A stretch of DNA of 64,000 bases from Fructilactobacillus ixorae (GTDB taxonomy: Bacteria; Bacillota; Bacilli; Lactobacillales; Lactobacillaceae), in assembly GCF_024029915.1 (NCBI RefSeq), contig NZ_CP097478.1, forward strand, positions 1,054,001-1,118,000, read 5' to 3'. The translations under genes were made by a program, and so were the position numbers. The notes beneath the pieces were generated by a model. It was not told the origin of the DNA. It made no database searches and saw nothing but the letters and a program-made list of their open reading frames with translations. Positions 9,854 through 18,450 of this stretch are shown one piece after another. Position 1 is the stretch's first letter; every line of letters starts with the position of its first letter.

Positions 9854-10020
9854 TCTGCTAAAGCGCTCCGCATGCAAGTGCGACAGTCCTTGATTTGTTG
9901 AACCAAGGCCCAACCAGCTGGGTACCAACCATCCGATTTCGGCAACGTTCCCTTTCACCTGGGTTCAATGGGCTGGTGCCCTCCGCCGGGTTACTGATGA
10001 AAATTGCTCCTCTTTTTAGA
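9854..10020 (-). ncRNA. Lysine riboswitch (L box)
   Basis: On the minus strand, conserved blocks appear in the L-box order: AGAGGAGC near the 5' end, CAGTAAC, GTGAAAGGG-like (GGTGAAAGGGAACG), GCCGAA, then GGACTGTCGC and GGAGCGCTTT at the 3' end. CTAAA near 10018 can pair with TTTAG near 9858 to close P1. It precedes a terminator and the lysine permease, so lysine binding should shut off lysP. Aptamer boundaries are approximate. Confidence 0.9.
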
Positions 10021-10058
10021 TTTCAAATTTAGATTTTCAATTATGCAATTCTTTTAGT

Positions 10059-10087
10059 AGTATAGAAGTTTCTCAACTAAAATGCAA
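10059..10087 (-). promoter_or_regulatory. Promoter of the lysP transcript
   Basis: On the minus strand TTGCAT (10082-10087) and TATACT (10059-10064) have 17-bp spacing, about 40 bp ahead of the riboswitch aptamer. Confidence 0.65.
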
Positions 10088-10110
10088 ATCACCCCATCAG
10101 CCGCTGGCTT

Positions 10111-10119
10111 TGCTATACT
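10111..10119 (+). promoter_or_regulatory. Extended -10 promoter of the isochorismatase gene
   Basis: TGCTATACT gives an extended -10 element (TGn-TATACT) about 35 bp before the ATG at 10155. No strong -35 is seen. Confidence 0.5.
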
Positions 10120-10154
10120 AAGGAAAACAAGGAACTTAGAAAGGAGTCTTGTTC

Positions 10155-10724
10155 ATGTCTCATACTAATCAACCCGCCGCGTTACTAATTATCGACTATA
10201 CCAACGACTTTGTCGCACCAAACGGCGCCCTGACACTCGGAGAACCCGCCCAGGCGGCCGAACCGGCGATTATCAACATCGCTCAGCGCTTCTGGGAAAC
10301 GGGCCAGCTGGTCATCTTGCCCACTGATTTACACCACGCCCACGATCCCTACCACCCCGAAAGCAAGCTCTTTGCCCCGCACAACCTCGCCGGCAGTTGG
10401 GGGCGGCAATTTTACGGTGAACTCGAACCCTGGTACGAGGCACACCGAGCGGAACCCACGGTGTGGGAGATGCCCAAGACCCGGTACAGCGCTTTTGCCG
10501 GCACGGATCTTGACCTTCAACTCCGGGCGCGGGGCATCACCGAACTCCATCTCACGGGAGTAGCCACCGACATCTGCCTGTTGCATACGGCAGTTAGCGC
10601 CTATAACCTGGGTTATCAACTGGTAATCCATCCGCACGCCACCGCAAGCTTTTCGCCGGAAAACCAAGCCTTTGCCCTACAACACTTTCAAACCGCGCTC
10701 GGCGCTCAACTGATTAACGACTAA
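10155..10724 (+). CDS. Isochorismatase-family cysteine hydrolase
   Basis: 189 residues. The family triad can be placed: Asp in LLIIDYTNDF, Lys in MPKTRYSAF, and Cys in TGVATDICLLHTA. The GVATDICL block with a preceding cis-peptide-type VA is typical of nicotinamidase/isochorismatase hydrolases. The real substrate is unknown; nicotinamidase would fit NAD recycling but is not proven. The ATG at 10155 is chosen over a TTG at 10149 because AAGGAG lies 8 nt before it. A convergent terminator follows. Confidence 0.85.
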   Translation: MSHTNQPAALLIIDYTNDFVAPNGALTLGEPAQAAEPAIINIAQRFWETGQLVILPTDLHHAHDPYHPESKLFAPHNLAGSWGRQFYGELEPWYEAHRAEPTVWEMPKTRYSAFAGTDLDLQLRARGITELHLTGVATDICLLHTAVSAYNLGYQLVIHPHATASFSPENQAFALQHFQTALGAQLIND

Positions 10725-10755
10725 AAACAGGATGGCTAAGGCCATCCTGTTTTTA
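10723..10755. terminator. Convergent terminator
   Basis: AAAAACAGGATGGC-TAAG-GCCATCCTGTTTTT is symmetric, with A and T runs on both sides. It serves the hydrolase gene and the permease pseudogene. Confidence 0.9.
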
Positions 10756-12164
10756 GTCTGTTGCGTTACGGTGTTGCAGTTTAGAGTGCCACAGACCGTA
10801 GCTAAAGTACACTACCAACCCGATTGCAAGCCATATCCCCACTGCAACCTTGGTGGTGGGCAGCATCATGATGAAGTAAATGCTACACAAGCCGGCCAAA
10901 ACCGGTAGGACTGGGTACCACGGCATTTTAAACCCATCGTTTGGAAGGTCTCGACGGTGCCTAAGGGGAATAATTCCAAAGGAAATGCTGGCAAAGGCCA
11001 GCAGGGTCCCCGCGTTAATCAGCGAAGCCAGTTGGGCTAGCGGAACAACTCCCGCGAAGAAGGCTTGAACGAGTAAGGCGACCACGACAGCGTTCCTGGG
11101 CACCTTCGACTGAGCATGAACCTGCCCCATCTTTTTCGATAATAAGCCGTCCCGACCGAGGGCGTAGACTAACCGAGACCCCCAAAGAACATCGTCACCA
11201 TGGCGGTAAAGATTCCAAACAGCGCCCCAATGGTAATCAACTTGTTCCACCCATCGAGGTGAACCAAGTGAAGGGCATAGGCAGCGGGATCATCCACGTT
11301 CAGTTTGGTGTAGGGCACCATTCCGACCAAGACCAGTGAGAACGCCACGTACAAAACAACAGCAATTAGAACCGTGCCCAGGATCCCCCGGACCACGTTC
11401 CGCTGTGGATTAATCGTTTCTGCGGAGTTAGCTGCCAGCGCATCGAACCCGATAAAGGCAAAGAAGACCGTGGCCGCGGCGGTTGAAATTCCACCAAGGC
11501 CGAAGGGCGCGCCATGGAATTGCTTCGGATAAAAGGGAACGTAGTTACTGGATTTAATGTAAAAAATGCCGATCCCAATGAAAATGATGATAATTGCAAT
11601 TTTGACCAGCACCGCGGTGTTTTCTACCTTTTTCGAAAGGTCCGCTCCCTTCACGATGATGAGCGCGATAACCACGATAATCAGGACCGCCGTCAGGTTG
11701 ACCACTCCCCCTTCCAGCGGGCCTGCTTGCAACGCCGCCGGTAACTTAATGCCGACCGGAGCTAATAGGTTATTGTTAAAGTAGGCCGCAAACCCGGTGG
11801 CCTCGGCAGAAACGGCTAAGAAATATTCCAGAATCAAGGCCCAACCAATCAGCCAACCAATAATTTCTCCATAGATTACCGTTCCAAATGAGTAGGCGGA
11901 TCCGGCAATCGGCATTGCGGACGAGAATTCCGCATAGGCCATCCCAACGACCCCCGATAGTAAGGCCGCTAGTAAGAAGGCGACCGCCACCGCGGGACCA
12001 GCATGCTGGGCAGCTTCGTGACCGGGCAGAATGAAGATCCCGGTTCCAATCACCGCCCCGATCCCGAGGGCCACTAAGTCCCATGCGGTTAAGGTCCGGC
12101 TTAAGCGGGCATCCGCCTTGAGGTAGTTAGCAACTGATTCTCGCTGAAAAATGCGTTTAAACAT
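10753..12164 (-). pseudogene. Cationic amino acid permease (YfnA-like), single-base frameshift
   Basis: Two overlapping minus-strand frames together make one APC transporter of about 470 residues. The first (from 12164, MFKRIFQRESVANYL) gives spans 1-8 or so and stops at about 11169, after MFFGGLG. The second continues as GSRLVYALGRDGLLSKK to 10755. The break maps to a run of five G (minus strand, 11179-11183); six G would restore the frame. YfnA/YhdG-type proteins exchange or import cationic or branched amino acids. The rest looks intact, so this is either a recent mutation, a phase-variable tract or a base-calling error. Confidence 0.85.
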
Positions 12165-12207
12165 AAGCGTCTCCCCTTCGTGCTCGGGCTAAGCCGAGCC
12201 AATTTCA

Positions 12208-12243
12208 TTGACGTCTTTTATCTTACCCACTATACTTAGATAA
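12208..12243 (+). promoter_or_regulatory. LysR-gene promoter with overlapping T-N11-A inverted repeat
   Basis: TTGACG (12208-12213) and TATACT (12231-12236) have 17-bp spacing and drive the regulator gene. An inverted repeat TTATCT...AGATAA (12218-12243) containing a T-N11-A core overlaps the -10, as expected for LysR autoregulation. A divergent minus-strand promoter for the permease may lie in the same interval. Confidence 0.6.
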
Positions 12244-12287
12244 GTAAAATTAATCTTTTCAATTTAAACATTAGGAGAACTGATGTA

Positions 12288-13163
12288 ATGAATCGTTTTG
12301 TCGTGTTCCAAAAAATCATTGAAACCGGGAGCTTTACGAAGGCGGCCCATGAACTCGGGTATACCCAGTCGGCCATTAGCCAAACCGTGGCCGGGCTTGA
12401 GGCCGAGTTTAACGTGCAACTGCTTAAACGATCCCGCCGGGGCATCAGTTTGACCCCCGCGGGCGTTAAACTTTATCCCGAATTTCAACGCTTGTTACGT
12501 CAGTACACGGAGGCCCAGCACCTCGCCCAGCAAATCAACGGTCTGGAAACCGGAACGGTCCGAATTGGTGCGAGCAATAGTATCTCGCGCTACTGGTTGC
12601 CGGGCTTAATCAAGGGCTTCGAACAACAACACCCGCACGTCCACTTCACCCTCTTTCAGGGTGATTATGACGAAATCCGCGCGGACGTTGATAGTGGCAA
12701 AGTTGACCTCGGATTTTTAAAACAGACCCGAGCCAAGGGTCTGACCACCGTACCGCTTAAACGTGAGCGATTGCTAGCGGTGATGCCCACCGACCATCCG
12801 TTAGCCGATCAGGCGGTCGTTTCTCTCGCCGCTTTAAAAGCCCAGTCGCACAACCTGATTTTGATCCCCGAGGGCACTCACAGTGACGTCCGTGCGGCAT
12901 TTGCATCCTTGAAAATTAACCCCAACATTAAGGACCAAATCCAAGACGACTATACCGTCCTAGCCATGGTAGCAGCCGGGCTCGGGGTGAGCCTGGTCTC
13001 TGAGCTAATGGTCGGTAATTCCGACTTTCACATCCACGCGGCGGCCACTGAGCCAGAAATTGCCCAAGCAATCGAACTTGCCTACCAAAATCATGCTAGT
13101 CTGTCCGTGGCCAGCCAACACTTTTTAAACTACGTGGCTTCCCAACGGGACCAGTTGCCATAA
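12288..13163 (+). CDS. LysR-family transcriptional regulator
   Basis: 291 residues. The N-terminal winged helix-turn-helix (about residues 1-60, with TGSFTKAAHELGYTQSAISQ) is followed by a periplasmic-binding-like effector domain from residue 90. It binds DNA and responds to a small molecule, unidentified here. It is divergent from the permease pseudogene and may control it; the T-N11-A repeat between them supports local action. An AGGAG site precedes the ATG. Confidence 0.9.
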   Translation: MNRFVVFQKIIETGSFTKAAHELGYTQSAISQTVAGLEAEFNVQLLKRSRRGISLTPAGVKLYPEFQRLLRQYTEAQHLAQQINGLETGTVRIGASNSISRYWLPGLIKGFEQQHPHVHFTLFQGDYDEIRADVDSGKVDLGFLKQTRAKGLTTVPLKRERLLAVMPTDHPLADQAVVSLAALKAQSHNLILIPEGTHSDVRAAFASLKINPNIKDQIQDDYTVLAMVAAGLGVSLVSELMVGNSDFHIHAAATEPEIAQAIELAYQNHASLSVASQHFLNYVASQRDQLP

Positions 13164-13190
13164 AAAAAACTCCCCGCCGGGAGCTTTTTT
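13164..13190. terminator. Convergent terminator
   Basis: An A run, CTCCC/GGGAG stem with 4-nt loop, and a T run form a two-way terminator between the LysR gene and the PAP2 gene, partly overlapping the PAP2 stop. Confidence 0.8.
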
Positions 13191-13854
13191 AATAGTTACT
13201 ATTTTGAAATCCCTTGATGGTCGCAAGCCGGGGCGCATACCGCACGTAAAGGTATTCGGCCACTTGCAGCCAGGCATAGGCCAAGGTCACCGCGCCCACT
13301 ACGTCACTAGGAAAATGGGCATTTAGGTAAATTCGGGACAGCATTACCAGAATCAACCAGAGGATTAGCATCATCCGCACAATCCACATACTCGTCCGGT
13401 CATTCAGCATCGGAACCAACACGATCCAAATGATACTTAGCACTAGAACCGTTCCCAGCACGTGCCCACTCGGGAAACTGTACCCCGTATCCTTCAGCAG
13501 GTGCATCGGCGGCCGATCCCGGGCCACTAAGTTTTTCACCACAAACCCGAGGGCATCACCACCAATCAGTAAGCAGATGGTAAACACGGCCGGAATTTTA
13601 TCCCGACCGCCCCACAGGATGAAGGCTAATAGAATCATCCAAATGACGTCCAGCTTGGGACTCGCGATGAAGCTAACAATGGTAAACAAACTGGTCATAA
13701 AGTTCGAGTCCCAATGTTGCACCCCACCGATTACCAACGTATCCAAAAAGTTAACGAACCCGGAATTAGTTTTAACGGCCACGGCGATTATAATCGTCAG
13801 GAGGGTCGCAATCACTAATTTATACGGGCGACTTGGGTCCTTTTTAATTATCAT
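13189..13854 (-). CDS. PAP2-family membrane phosphatase
   Basis: 221 residues with about six spans. All three phosphatase motifs are visible: KNLVARDRP, FPSGH and SRIYLNAHFPSD. Such proteins dephosphorylate undecaprenyl pyrophosphate or phosphatidic acid/PG-phosphate on the outer face of the membrane; which one cannot be read. A GGAGGT site lies 11 nt before the ATG. Two palindromes sit in its promoter region. Confidence 0.9.
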   Translation of the reverse strand: MIIKKDPSRPYKLVIATLLTIIIAVAVKTNSGFVNFLDTLVIGGVQHWDSNFMTSLFTIVSFIASPKLDVIWMILLAFILWGGRDKIPAVFTICLLIGGDALGFVVKNLVARDRPPMHLLKDTGYSFPSGHVLGTVLVLSIIWIVLVPMLNDRTSMWIVRMMLILWLILVMLSRIYLNAHFPSDVVGAVTLAYAWLQVAEYLYVRYAPRLATIKGFQNSNY

Positions 13855-13890
13855 GTCTTTCTCTTACCTCCAGATTCAGTCAATACGCTT

Positions 13891-13934
13891 AGTATAGCAT
13901 ATTCTCGTGGTTAAACCACGCACCGAACCGTTCG
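13891..13934 (-). promoter_or_regulatory. PAP2 promoter with two palindromes
   Basis: On the minus strand TGCTATACT is an extended -10 (13891-13899). A perfect CGTGGTT-A-AACCACG palindrome (13906-13920) covers the -35 position, and a second, CGAAC-C-GTTCG, lies at 13924-13934. Both are candidate operator sites. Confidence 0.5.
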
Positions 13935-13996
13935 AATCTGCGTCTAGCTGTGAAGTGCGTTACAATAAACTATATTTTAATTAAAGGAGAATCATC

Positions 13997-14842
13997 ATGC
14001 TAAATAGTATTTTACTAATGCTAGTGGTCGGCGTCTTGGTCGGCATCCTCGGTGCCATTCTCGGGATTGGTGGGGGAATGATCATCACCCCCGTGCTGAC
14101 CCTTGGAATGGGATTAGACATTAAATACGCGATCGGCGCGAGCCTGATTGCCGTCATCGCAACGAGTTCGGGGGCGACGATTGCCTACCTCCGTGATAAC
14201 GTCCTCAACTTACGGGTAGCCATGTTTTTAGAGATTGCGACCTCCGTCGGAGCCATCGTCGGCGCCCTCTTGACTGGAATCTTAAATCCCGTGTTCCTCT
14301 ACCTTTTGTTTGGTCTCCTCCTGTTCTTTTCCGGCGCGAACATGGTTAAAAAGCTGTGGGGAAAAAACAGTGACCAAATTACCCACCAGGATGACAAACT
14401 GGCTCAGGACCTGCGTCTCAACGGGTCTTACTACGATAAGAACCTCCACAAAGAAATTGACTACGGAGTTACTAACGTCCCGACCGGATTTTCCATCATG
14501 TTTGGAGCAGGAATTGCGAGCGGACTGCTCGGCATTGGTTCTGGAGCGTTTAAGGTCATTGCCATGGATACCTTCATGAAGATGCCGCTCAAACCCTCGA
14601 GTTCGACCAGTAACCTCATGATGGGAGTTACGGCAGCTGCTAGTGCTACAATCTACTTCTTTAACGGTTCCATTCTGCCCCAGATTGCCGTTCCCATGGC
14701 TCTCGGGATTATCGGGGGAGCCGCGCTTGGTTCCCGGATTATGCAAATCATGCCGACCCGGCTCATGCGGATCATCTTTATTCCGATCCTCTTGTACCTC
14801 GGCTTCCAAATGATTCTCAAAGGATTTGGGGTGTCAATCTAA
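13997..14842 (+). CDS. TauE/SafE-family membrane transporter
   Basis: 281 residues, about eight spans, with the family repeats GAILGIGGGMIITPVLT and GIASGLLGIGSGAFKVIAMD. Family members are proposed exporters of sulfite, sulfonates or related anions; the substrate here is unknown. Its stop overlaps the start of the DUF1634 gene by one base, so the two are translationally coupled, a pairing often seen in lactobacilli. AAAGGAG precedes the ATG. Confidence 0.88.
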   Translation: MLNSILLMLVVGVLVGILGAILGIGGGMIITPVLTLGMGLDIKYAIGASLIAVIATSSGATIAYLRDNVLNLRVAMFLEIATSVGAIVGALLTGILNPVFLYLLFGLLLFFSGANMVKKLWGKNSDQITHQDDKLAQDLRLNGSYYDKNLHKEIDYGVTNVPTGFSIMFGAGIASGLLGIGSGAFKVIAMDTFMKMPLKPSSSTSNLMMGVTAAASATIYFFNGSILPQIAVPMALGIIGGAALGSRIMQIMPTRLMRIIFIPILLYLGFQMILKGFGVSI

Positions 14843-15225
14843 TGAAACCAGAAACAAAAAACGAAACTCAGGAAATGCACCGGGTGGAAATGACGATTGG
14901 AACCATCCTCCGCTGGGGGGTAATTGTGGCAGCCACCATTATGATCGTGGGCCTGCTCTTCTACCTCGTAGACGGCAGCTTGGGAGTGGCTACTAACTAC
15001 CACGTGCAAAACTTCCATCAACTCCTTCAGGGCCTGATGGCCGGTAAACCTTATGCCATCATGATGGTCGGCATTTTTGCCTTGATTCTCACGCCCGGGT
15101 TACGGGTCGTCGTCTCAATCTACTCCTTTTACCGGGAACACGACCGTCTCTACGTCATCATCACCAGCTTGGTGCTGCTGATTCTCTTAACCAGCTTTGT
15201 CCTCGGCATCGAATTTCAAGTTTAA
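14842..15225 (+). CDS. DUF1634 membrane protein
   Basis: 127 residues with three hydrophobic segments (about 22-45, 70-92, 100-122). It fits DUF1634, whose members usually accompany TauE/SafE transporters, so it is probably an accessory subunit. The start codon overlaps the upstream stop (TAATG). No enzymatic motif is seen. Confidence 0.8.
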   Translation: MKPETKNETQEMHRVEMTIGTILRWGVIVAATIMIVGLLFYLVDGSLGVATNYHVQNFHQLLQGLMAGKPYAIMMVGIFALILTPGLRVVVSIYSFYREHDRLYVIITSLVLLILLTSFVLGIEFQV

Positions 15226-15232
15226 CCAACCC

Positions 15233-15265
15233 AAAAACGGAGTCCCTATAAGGGACTCCGTTTTT
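15233..15265. terminator. Convergent terminator
   Basis: AAAAACGGAGTCCCT-ATA-AGGGACTCCGTTTTT is a perfect 15-bp stem with a 3-nt loop, used by the DUF1634 gene and the convergent exporter gene. Confidence 0.92.
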
Positions 15266-15707
15266 GAATGAGGCGCCGTTTCATGTAATAAAACAGTTGA
15301 ATAAACAACTCTGCTAGTAAAAAGCCCATTGCGATTGAGCCGGCAATCATAGCGACCTGAGTCAGGTAGAAAAACGCCATGTGGGGTTGGTTTAACGCCA
15401 CGTACTTCATAACCTGGTAGGCTTGTCCCCCCGGCACGAGCGGGACCAAGGCCGGCGTATTAAAGACAATCACCGGCATTTTTTTGTAACGCGCCGCAAT
15501 CATCCCAAAGATTCCAATTGCAAAGGCTCCCACGACGTTGGCGACTACGTACCCACCGATGTAGGTAAAGTACGCCAGGTACACGAGGTAGCCCGCCACC
15601 GCCACGACGCCCCCAAGGTTGAGTGCCCGGGGTGAAACGTTAATTAACAAGGCAAAGCCTAACGTAGCCACATAGACGCCCACAATGACAATCACTAAAT
15701 GTAACAT
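15246..15707 (-). CDS. Threonine/serine exporter, C-terminal half (ThrE_2)
   Basis: 153 residues with four to five spans, matching the ThrE_2/DUF3815 half of the split ThrE exporter. It follows the N-terminal-half gene by 10 bp and the two halves should assemble in the membrane to export threonine or serine. The stop overlaps the convergent terminator. Confidence 0.82.
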   Translation of the reverse strand: MLHLVIVIVGVYVATLGFALLINVSPRALNLGGVVAVAGYLVYLAYFTYIGGYVVANVVGAFAIGIFGMIAARYKKMPVIVFNTPALVPLVPGGQAYQVMKYVALNQPHMAFFYLTQVAMIAGSIAMGFLLAELFIQLFYYMKRRLIQKRSPL

Positions 15708-15717
15708 TTTGCCTCAC

Positions 15718-16491
15718 CTATCCTAACCAAATCAATGCGAGCGAGACCCCAAACCCGAGGGCACAGGCACAAATCAGCGCCTCCACCCCACGTGCTGGAC
15801 CACTAATCAAATTCCCAGAGATTAAGTCCCGGACGGCATTCGTAATCGGAACCCCCGGAACAAGGGGCATGACGGCCCCAATGATGATGTTATCGGTACT
15901 TTGCCCCAGCCCGAGCCGGACCGCGTAAATGGCCATCGCACCGATTGCCATTGCGGACACAAACTCACTGATGAAACTGGCCTGCACCCGCAGGCTAAGC
16001 TCATGAAAAATCAGCCAGCCAAACATCCCTACCAGGCTGGTGATGAAAAAATCCGGGAGATCATTGTTAAAGACCACGGTGATCGCTCCGGATAAGACCG
16101 CGGCGGCCACCATCAACAGCCAGAAGGGATAGTAGAGGCCAATGTGTTCCACCTTGAGCAACAAACGGTAAAACTGAAAGATGGTCAACTTGTGTTCGGC
16201 AAACCGCCGCGATAGTTTGTTGACGGCGGCAATCCGGCGTAAATCAAAGTTACGTTGCTCCACTTCCTTGATCTGTGCGCCAGCCTCGTCGTTGGCAGAA
16301 ATCATGAGTCCGGTAATCGTCACGTAGGCGTTTAAATCGTCTAACCCCGCGTTCATGGCAATTCGTTTAATTGTATCTGAAACCCGATTCAGTTCGGAGC
16401 CGTTTTCAATTAAAATTTTACCCGCGAGCAGACACGTCTGGACGACCTTATTTTTATATGATTGCGTTTTTTTGCGTTCCTGTTTGCGCAC
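15718..16491 (-). CDS. Threonine/serine exporter, N-terminal half (ThrE, DUF1212)
   Basis: A protein of about 257 residues: a cytoplasmic N-terminal domain (the AGKILIENGSELNRVSDTI block is typical of DUF1212) followed by five spans. The open frame reaches a GTG at 16548, but that codon has no ribosome site and lies upstream of the likely transcription start. The GTG at 16491 (VRKQERKKTQ) has AAGGTGG 8 nt before it and is preferred. It pairs with the downstream ThrE_2 gene. Confidence 0.8.
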   Translation of the reverse strand: MRKQERKKTQSYKNKVVQTCLLAGKILIENGSELNRVSDTIKRIAMNAGLDDLNAYVTITGLMISANDEAGAQIKEVEQRNFDLRRIAAVNKLSRRFAEHKLTIFQFYRLLLKVEHIGLYYPFWLLMVAAAVLSGAITVVFNNDLPDFFITSLVGMFGWLIFHELSLRVQASFISEFVSAMAIGAMAIYAVRLGLGQSTDNIIIGAVMPLVPGVPITNAVRDLISGNLISGPARGVEALICACALGFGVSLALIWLG

Positions 16492-16533
16492 CGTAAGCAC
16501 CACCTTCGTTCCAATTGCTGTACTTACCAGCCT

Positions 16534-16561
16534 ACTATATTTGGCCACGTTTTAAAACCAA
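16534..16561 (-). promoter_or_regulatory. Putative promoter of the thrE pair
   Basis: On the minus strand TTGGTT and TATAGT (-10 at 16534-16539) have about 16-bp spacing. It is the reason for choosing the shorter ThrE start. Confidence 0.45.
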
Positions 16562-16646
16562 ACTGGAAAAATGATTTTACGAATTTCCTCGTTATCGTTA
16601 TAATTAACAAGATAACATTTGGGCACAACCGCACAGGAGGATTAGC

Positions 16647-16994
16647 ATGAGTGATAATCAATCATTTTCAGAGTTAAATGCAACCGCACAGGAAAAGGCC
16701 ATTGCCGACTTTGTTCCCTTTTACGTCTCCCTCTTAAACAACGAAGAACTCGATGTCATGGCTTCATTTGACTTTAATCACGTCATCGCGGACATCAACC
16801 GCACCATCATGGACGTTAGCAACCAGGTGCCCGCAGAAATTTGCGCATTTTCAGCCAAATTTAATCACGAAGACTACCAAACGTTACTAAGTCAACTTCC
16901 CCAAACCTTTTTCGCGAATGGGAACCCAACCACGGACTGGCGCGAATGGTATGTCACTGAAACAACCAAGCTCGATCCCTTTGCTACTTTATAA
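16647..16994 (+). CDS. Small conserved-looking protein of unknown function
   Basis: 115 residues, soluble, acidic and mostly helical by eye, with no signal peptide or membrane span. I do not recognise the family. It is a real gene by its strong AGGAGG site 6 nt before the ATG, its own terminator and codon use like its neighbours. It stands alone between divergent and convergent genes. Confidence 0.7.
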   Translation: MSDNQSFSELNATAQEKAIADFVPFYVSLLNNEELDVMASFDFNHVIADINRTIMDVSNQVPAEICAFSAKFNHEDYQTLLSQLPQTFFANGNPTTDWREWYVTETTKLDPFATL

Positions 16995-17003
16995 GTACGT
17001 ACC

Positions 17004-17038
17004 AAAAAAGCAATCTCTTCAAAGAGATTGCTTTTTTT
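17004..17038. terminator. Convergent terminator
   Basis: AAAAAAGCAATCTCTT/AAGAGATTGCTTTTTT hairpin between the small unknown gene and the CDF gene; usable on both strands. Confidence 0.9.
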
Positions 17039-17041
17039 CGG

Positions 17042-17941
17042 CTAAATATCATAATCACGGTCATAAAAGAAGGCTTCATCAGCACCCTGCGTCGTTTCTG
17101 GTTGAATGGTCACATGCTCAATCTGATAGCGATCCTGTAAGACCCGGTTAATCTGGGCATACAGCTGTTGCACCTCGTTCAGCTCCATGTTGTCCATGTT
17201 CACGTGGGCCGAAAACACGATGCTATTTTCATCAACCATCAAGGCGTGCACGTGGTGCACCTTCTTTACACCGGGAATCGCCAGTAAGTCGCGGTTAATT
17301 GCGGCGTAATCTAGGTGCGGCGCACACTCCATTAAAATCGACACCGTCTTTTTGATGACCGGCCAGCTTTCCACCATAATGTAAACCGCCACCACCATCG
17401 TAATCAGGGGATCAATGAAGGTCCAGCCGGTCCAGAGGATTAGCCCCCCACCAACGATAATCCCTAACGAGGCTAGCGCGTCACTTAACAAATGGAGGTA
17501 GGTCGCCTTCAGGTTTAAATTATGCTGCGCACCCCGGTTTAGGAGCCCAGTTGACAAGAGATTCGCAGCCGCACTAATTACCGCCACCCAGATCATCACG
17601 CCACTTTCAACGGGCGCCGGGTGCCAGATCCGAATGACAGCTTCCCCTAGTAAAAAGAGCGACAGCAGGACCAAAAAGAGCGCGTTAAACAGGGCTGCCA
17701 GAATCTCGGCCCGTTTAAACCCGTAGGTATTCACCCGCGTTTGCTTTCGCTTACTCAGCACGTGAGCCCCATAACTAAAGATGATTGACAACGAATCTCC
17801 TAGGTTATGGGCCGCGTCAGACAGTAACGACAAACTGCCCGACAGCACTCCCCCGATAAACTCTAGGAGCGTAATTGCCGAATTTAACAACGTCACGCTT
17901 AAAAAACGCCGCCCCGTTAGTTGTTCTTCTCGTTCTGGCAT
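17042..17941 (-). CDS. Cation diffusion facilitator (CzcD-like)
   Basis: 299 residues: six spans, then a C-terminal cytoplasmic metal-binding domain. The metal-site motifs SDAAHNLGD (TM2) and HLLSDALAS (TM5), each H/D-rich, fit Zn2+-type CDF exporters, which use proton antiport. The ATG at 17941 has AAAGGAG 6 nt upstream; a GTG six codons earlier overlaps that site. It is last in a probable four-gene cluster with ndt and RluA. Confidence 0.9.
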   Translation of the reverse strand: MPEREEQLTGRRFLSVTLLNSAITLLEFIGGVLSGSLSLLSDAAHNLGDSLSIIFSYGAHVLSKRKQTRVNTYGFKRAEILAALFNALFLVLLSLFLLGEAVIRIWHPAPVESGVMIWVAVISAAANLLSTGLLNRGAQHNLNLKATYLHLLSDALASLGIIVGGGLILWTGWTFIDPLITMVVAVYIMVESWPVIKKTVSILMECAPHLDYAAINRDLLAIPGVKKVHHVHALMVDENSIVFSAHVNMDNMELNEVQQLYAQINRVLQDRYQIEHVTIQPETTQGADEAFFYDRDYDI

Positions 17942-17990
17942 CCGTTTCTCCTTTGCCACCCTGATTTTAATTGGCGCCCAGTCTGCCTAG

Positions 17991-18431
17991 TTAAATGAAT
18001 TCACCATCGTATTCGTTAGCGGGAAGGGTGTTAAAGTCATAGTCGGAAAGGGCTGCCGGACTCGTTAAGTAGGCATGCAAACTTTCCCCAATCATGAGGT
18101 TAACCGTGCCGGTCTTTTCATGGAGCACGATAACCGGCGTCCCCAATTGAACCGCATAACCGATCTCAAAGGCCGTACCACTATCCACGTGGTCCTCGGT
18201 AAAATCAATGATGGCCACTACCGCCTCCGCAGCCCGCAAATTTTTGATATCCGCCTGGTAAATTTCAGTGGCCCAGGGTTTCGTAAACTGGGCATGCTGG
18301 GTGGATTGGTGCTTACGGGGGGAGAAAAAGTCCCGAACCGTGGGGTTGGACGTCAACGCCTGTTCCACTTTCTCAATGCGTGCAATCTGATCCTCGCTAA
18401 AAAATGGACCAGCTAAATAAATTTGTGCCAT
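17991..18431 (-). CDS. ndt: Nucleoside 2-deoxyribosyltransferase
   Basis: 146 residues, slightly shorter than the roughly 158-residue Lactobacillus enzymes. The N-terminal YLAGPFFSEDQ motif and the catalytic-glutamate block SGTAFEIGYA are clear. It moves 2-deoxyribose between bases and so recycles exogenous deoxynucleosides in organisms with limited purine and pyrimidine supply. It lies 19 bp after the preceding unknown gene. Confidence 0.92.
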   Translation of the reverse strand: MAQIYLAGPFFSEDQIARIEKVEQALTSNPTVRDFFSPRKHQSTQHAQFTKPWATEIYQADIKNLRAAEAVVAIIDFTEDHVDSGTAFEIGYAVQLGTPVIVLHEKTGTVNLMIGESLHAYLTSPAALSDYDFNTLPANEYDGEFI

Positions 18432-18450
18432 CAGTTGTGCTCCCTTCCGC

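Noticed and set aside
9763..9945. N-terminal extension of LysP
   Set aside because: The extra codons are the lysine riboswitch and its terminator; the ATG at 9762 has the ribosome site.
12182..12199. GCTCGG/CCGAGC hairpin before the permease pseudogene
   Set aside because: Short, no T run and no known leader motif; probably incidental.
14282..14809. Long minus-strand frame opposite the TauE gene (175 codons)
   Set aside because: Lies wholly inside a well supported membrane transporter gene, has no ribosome site and a charged low-quality composition typical of an antisense shadow.
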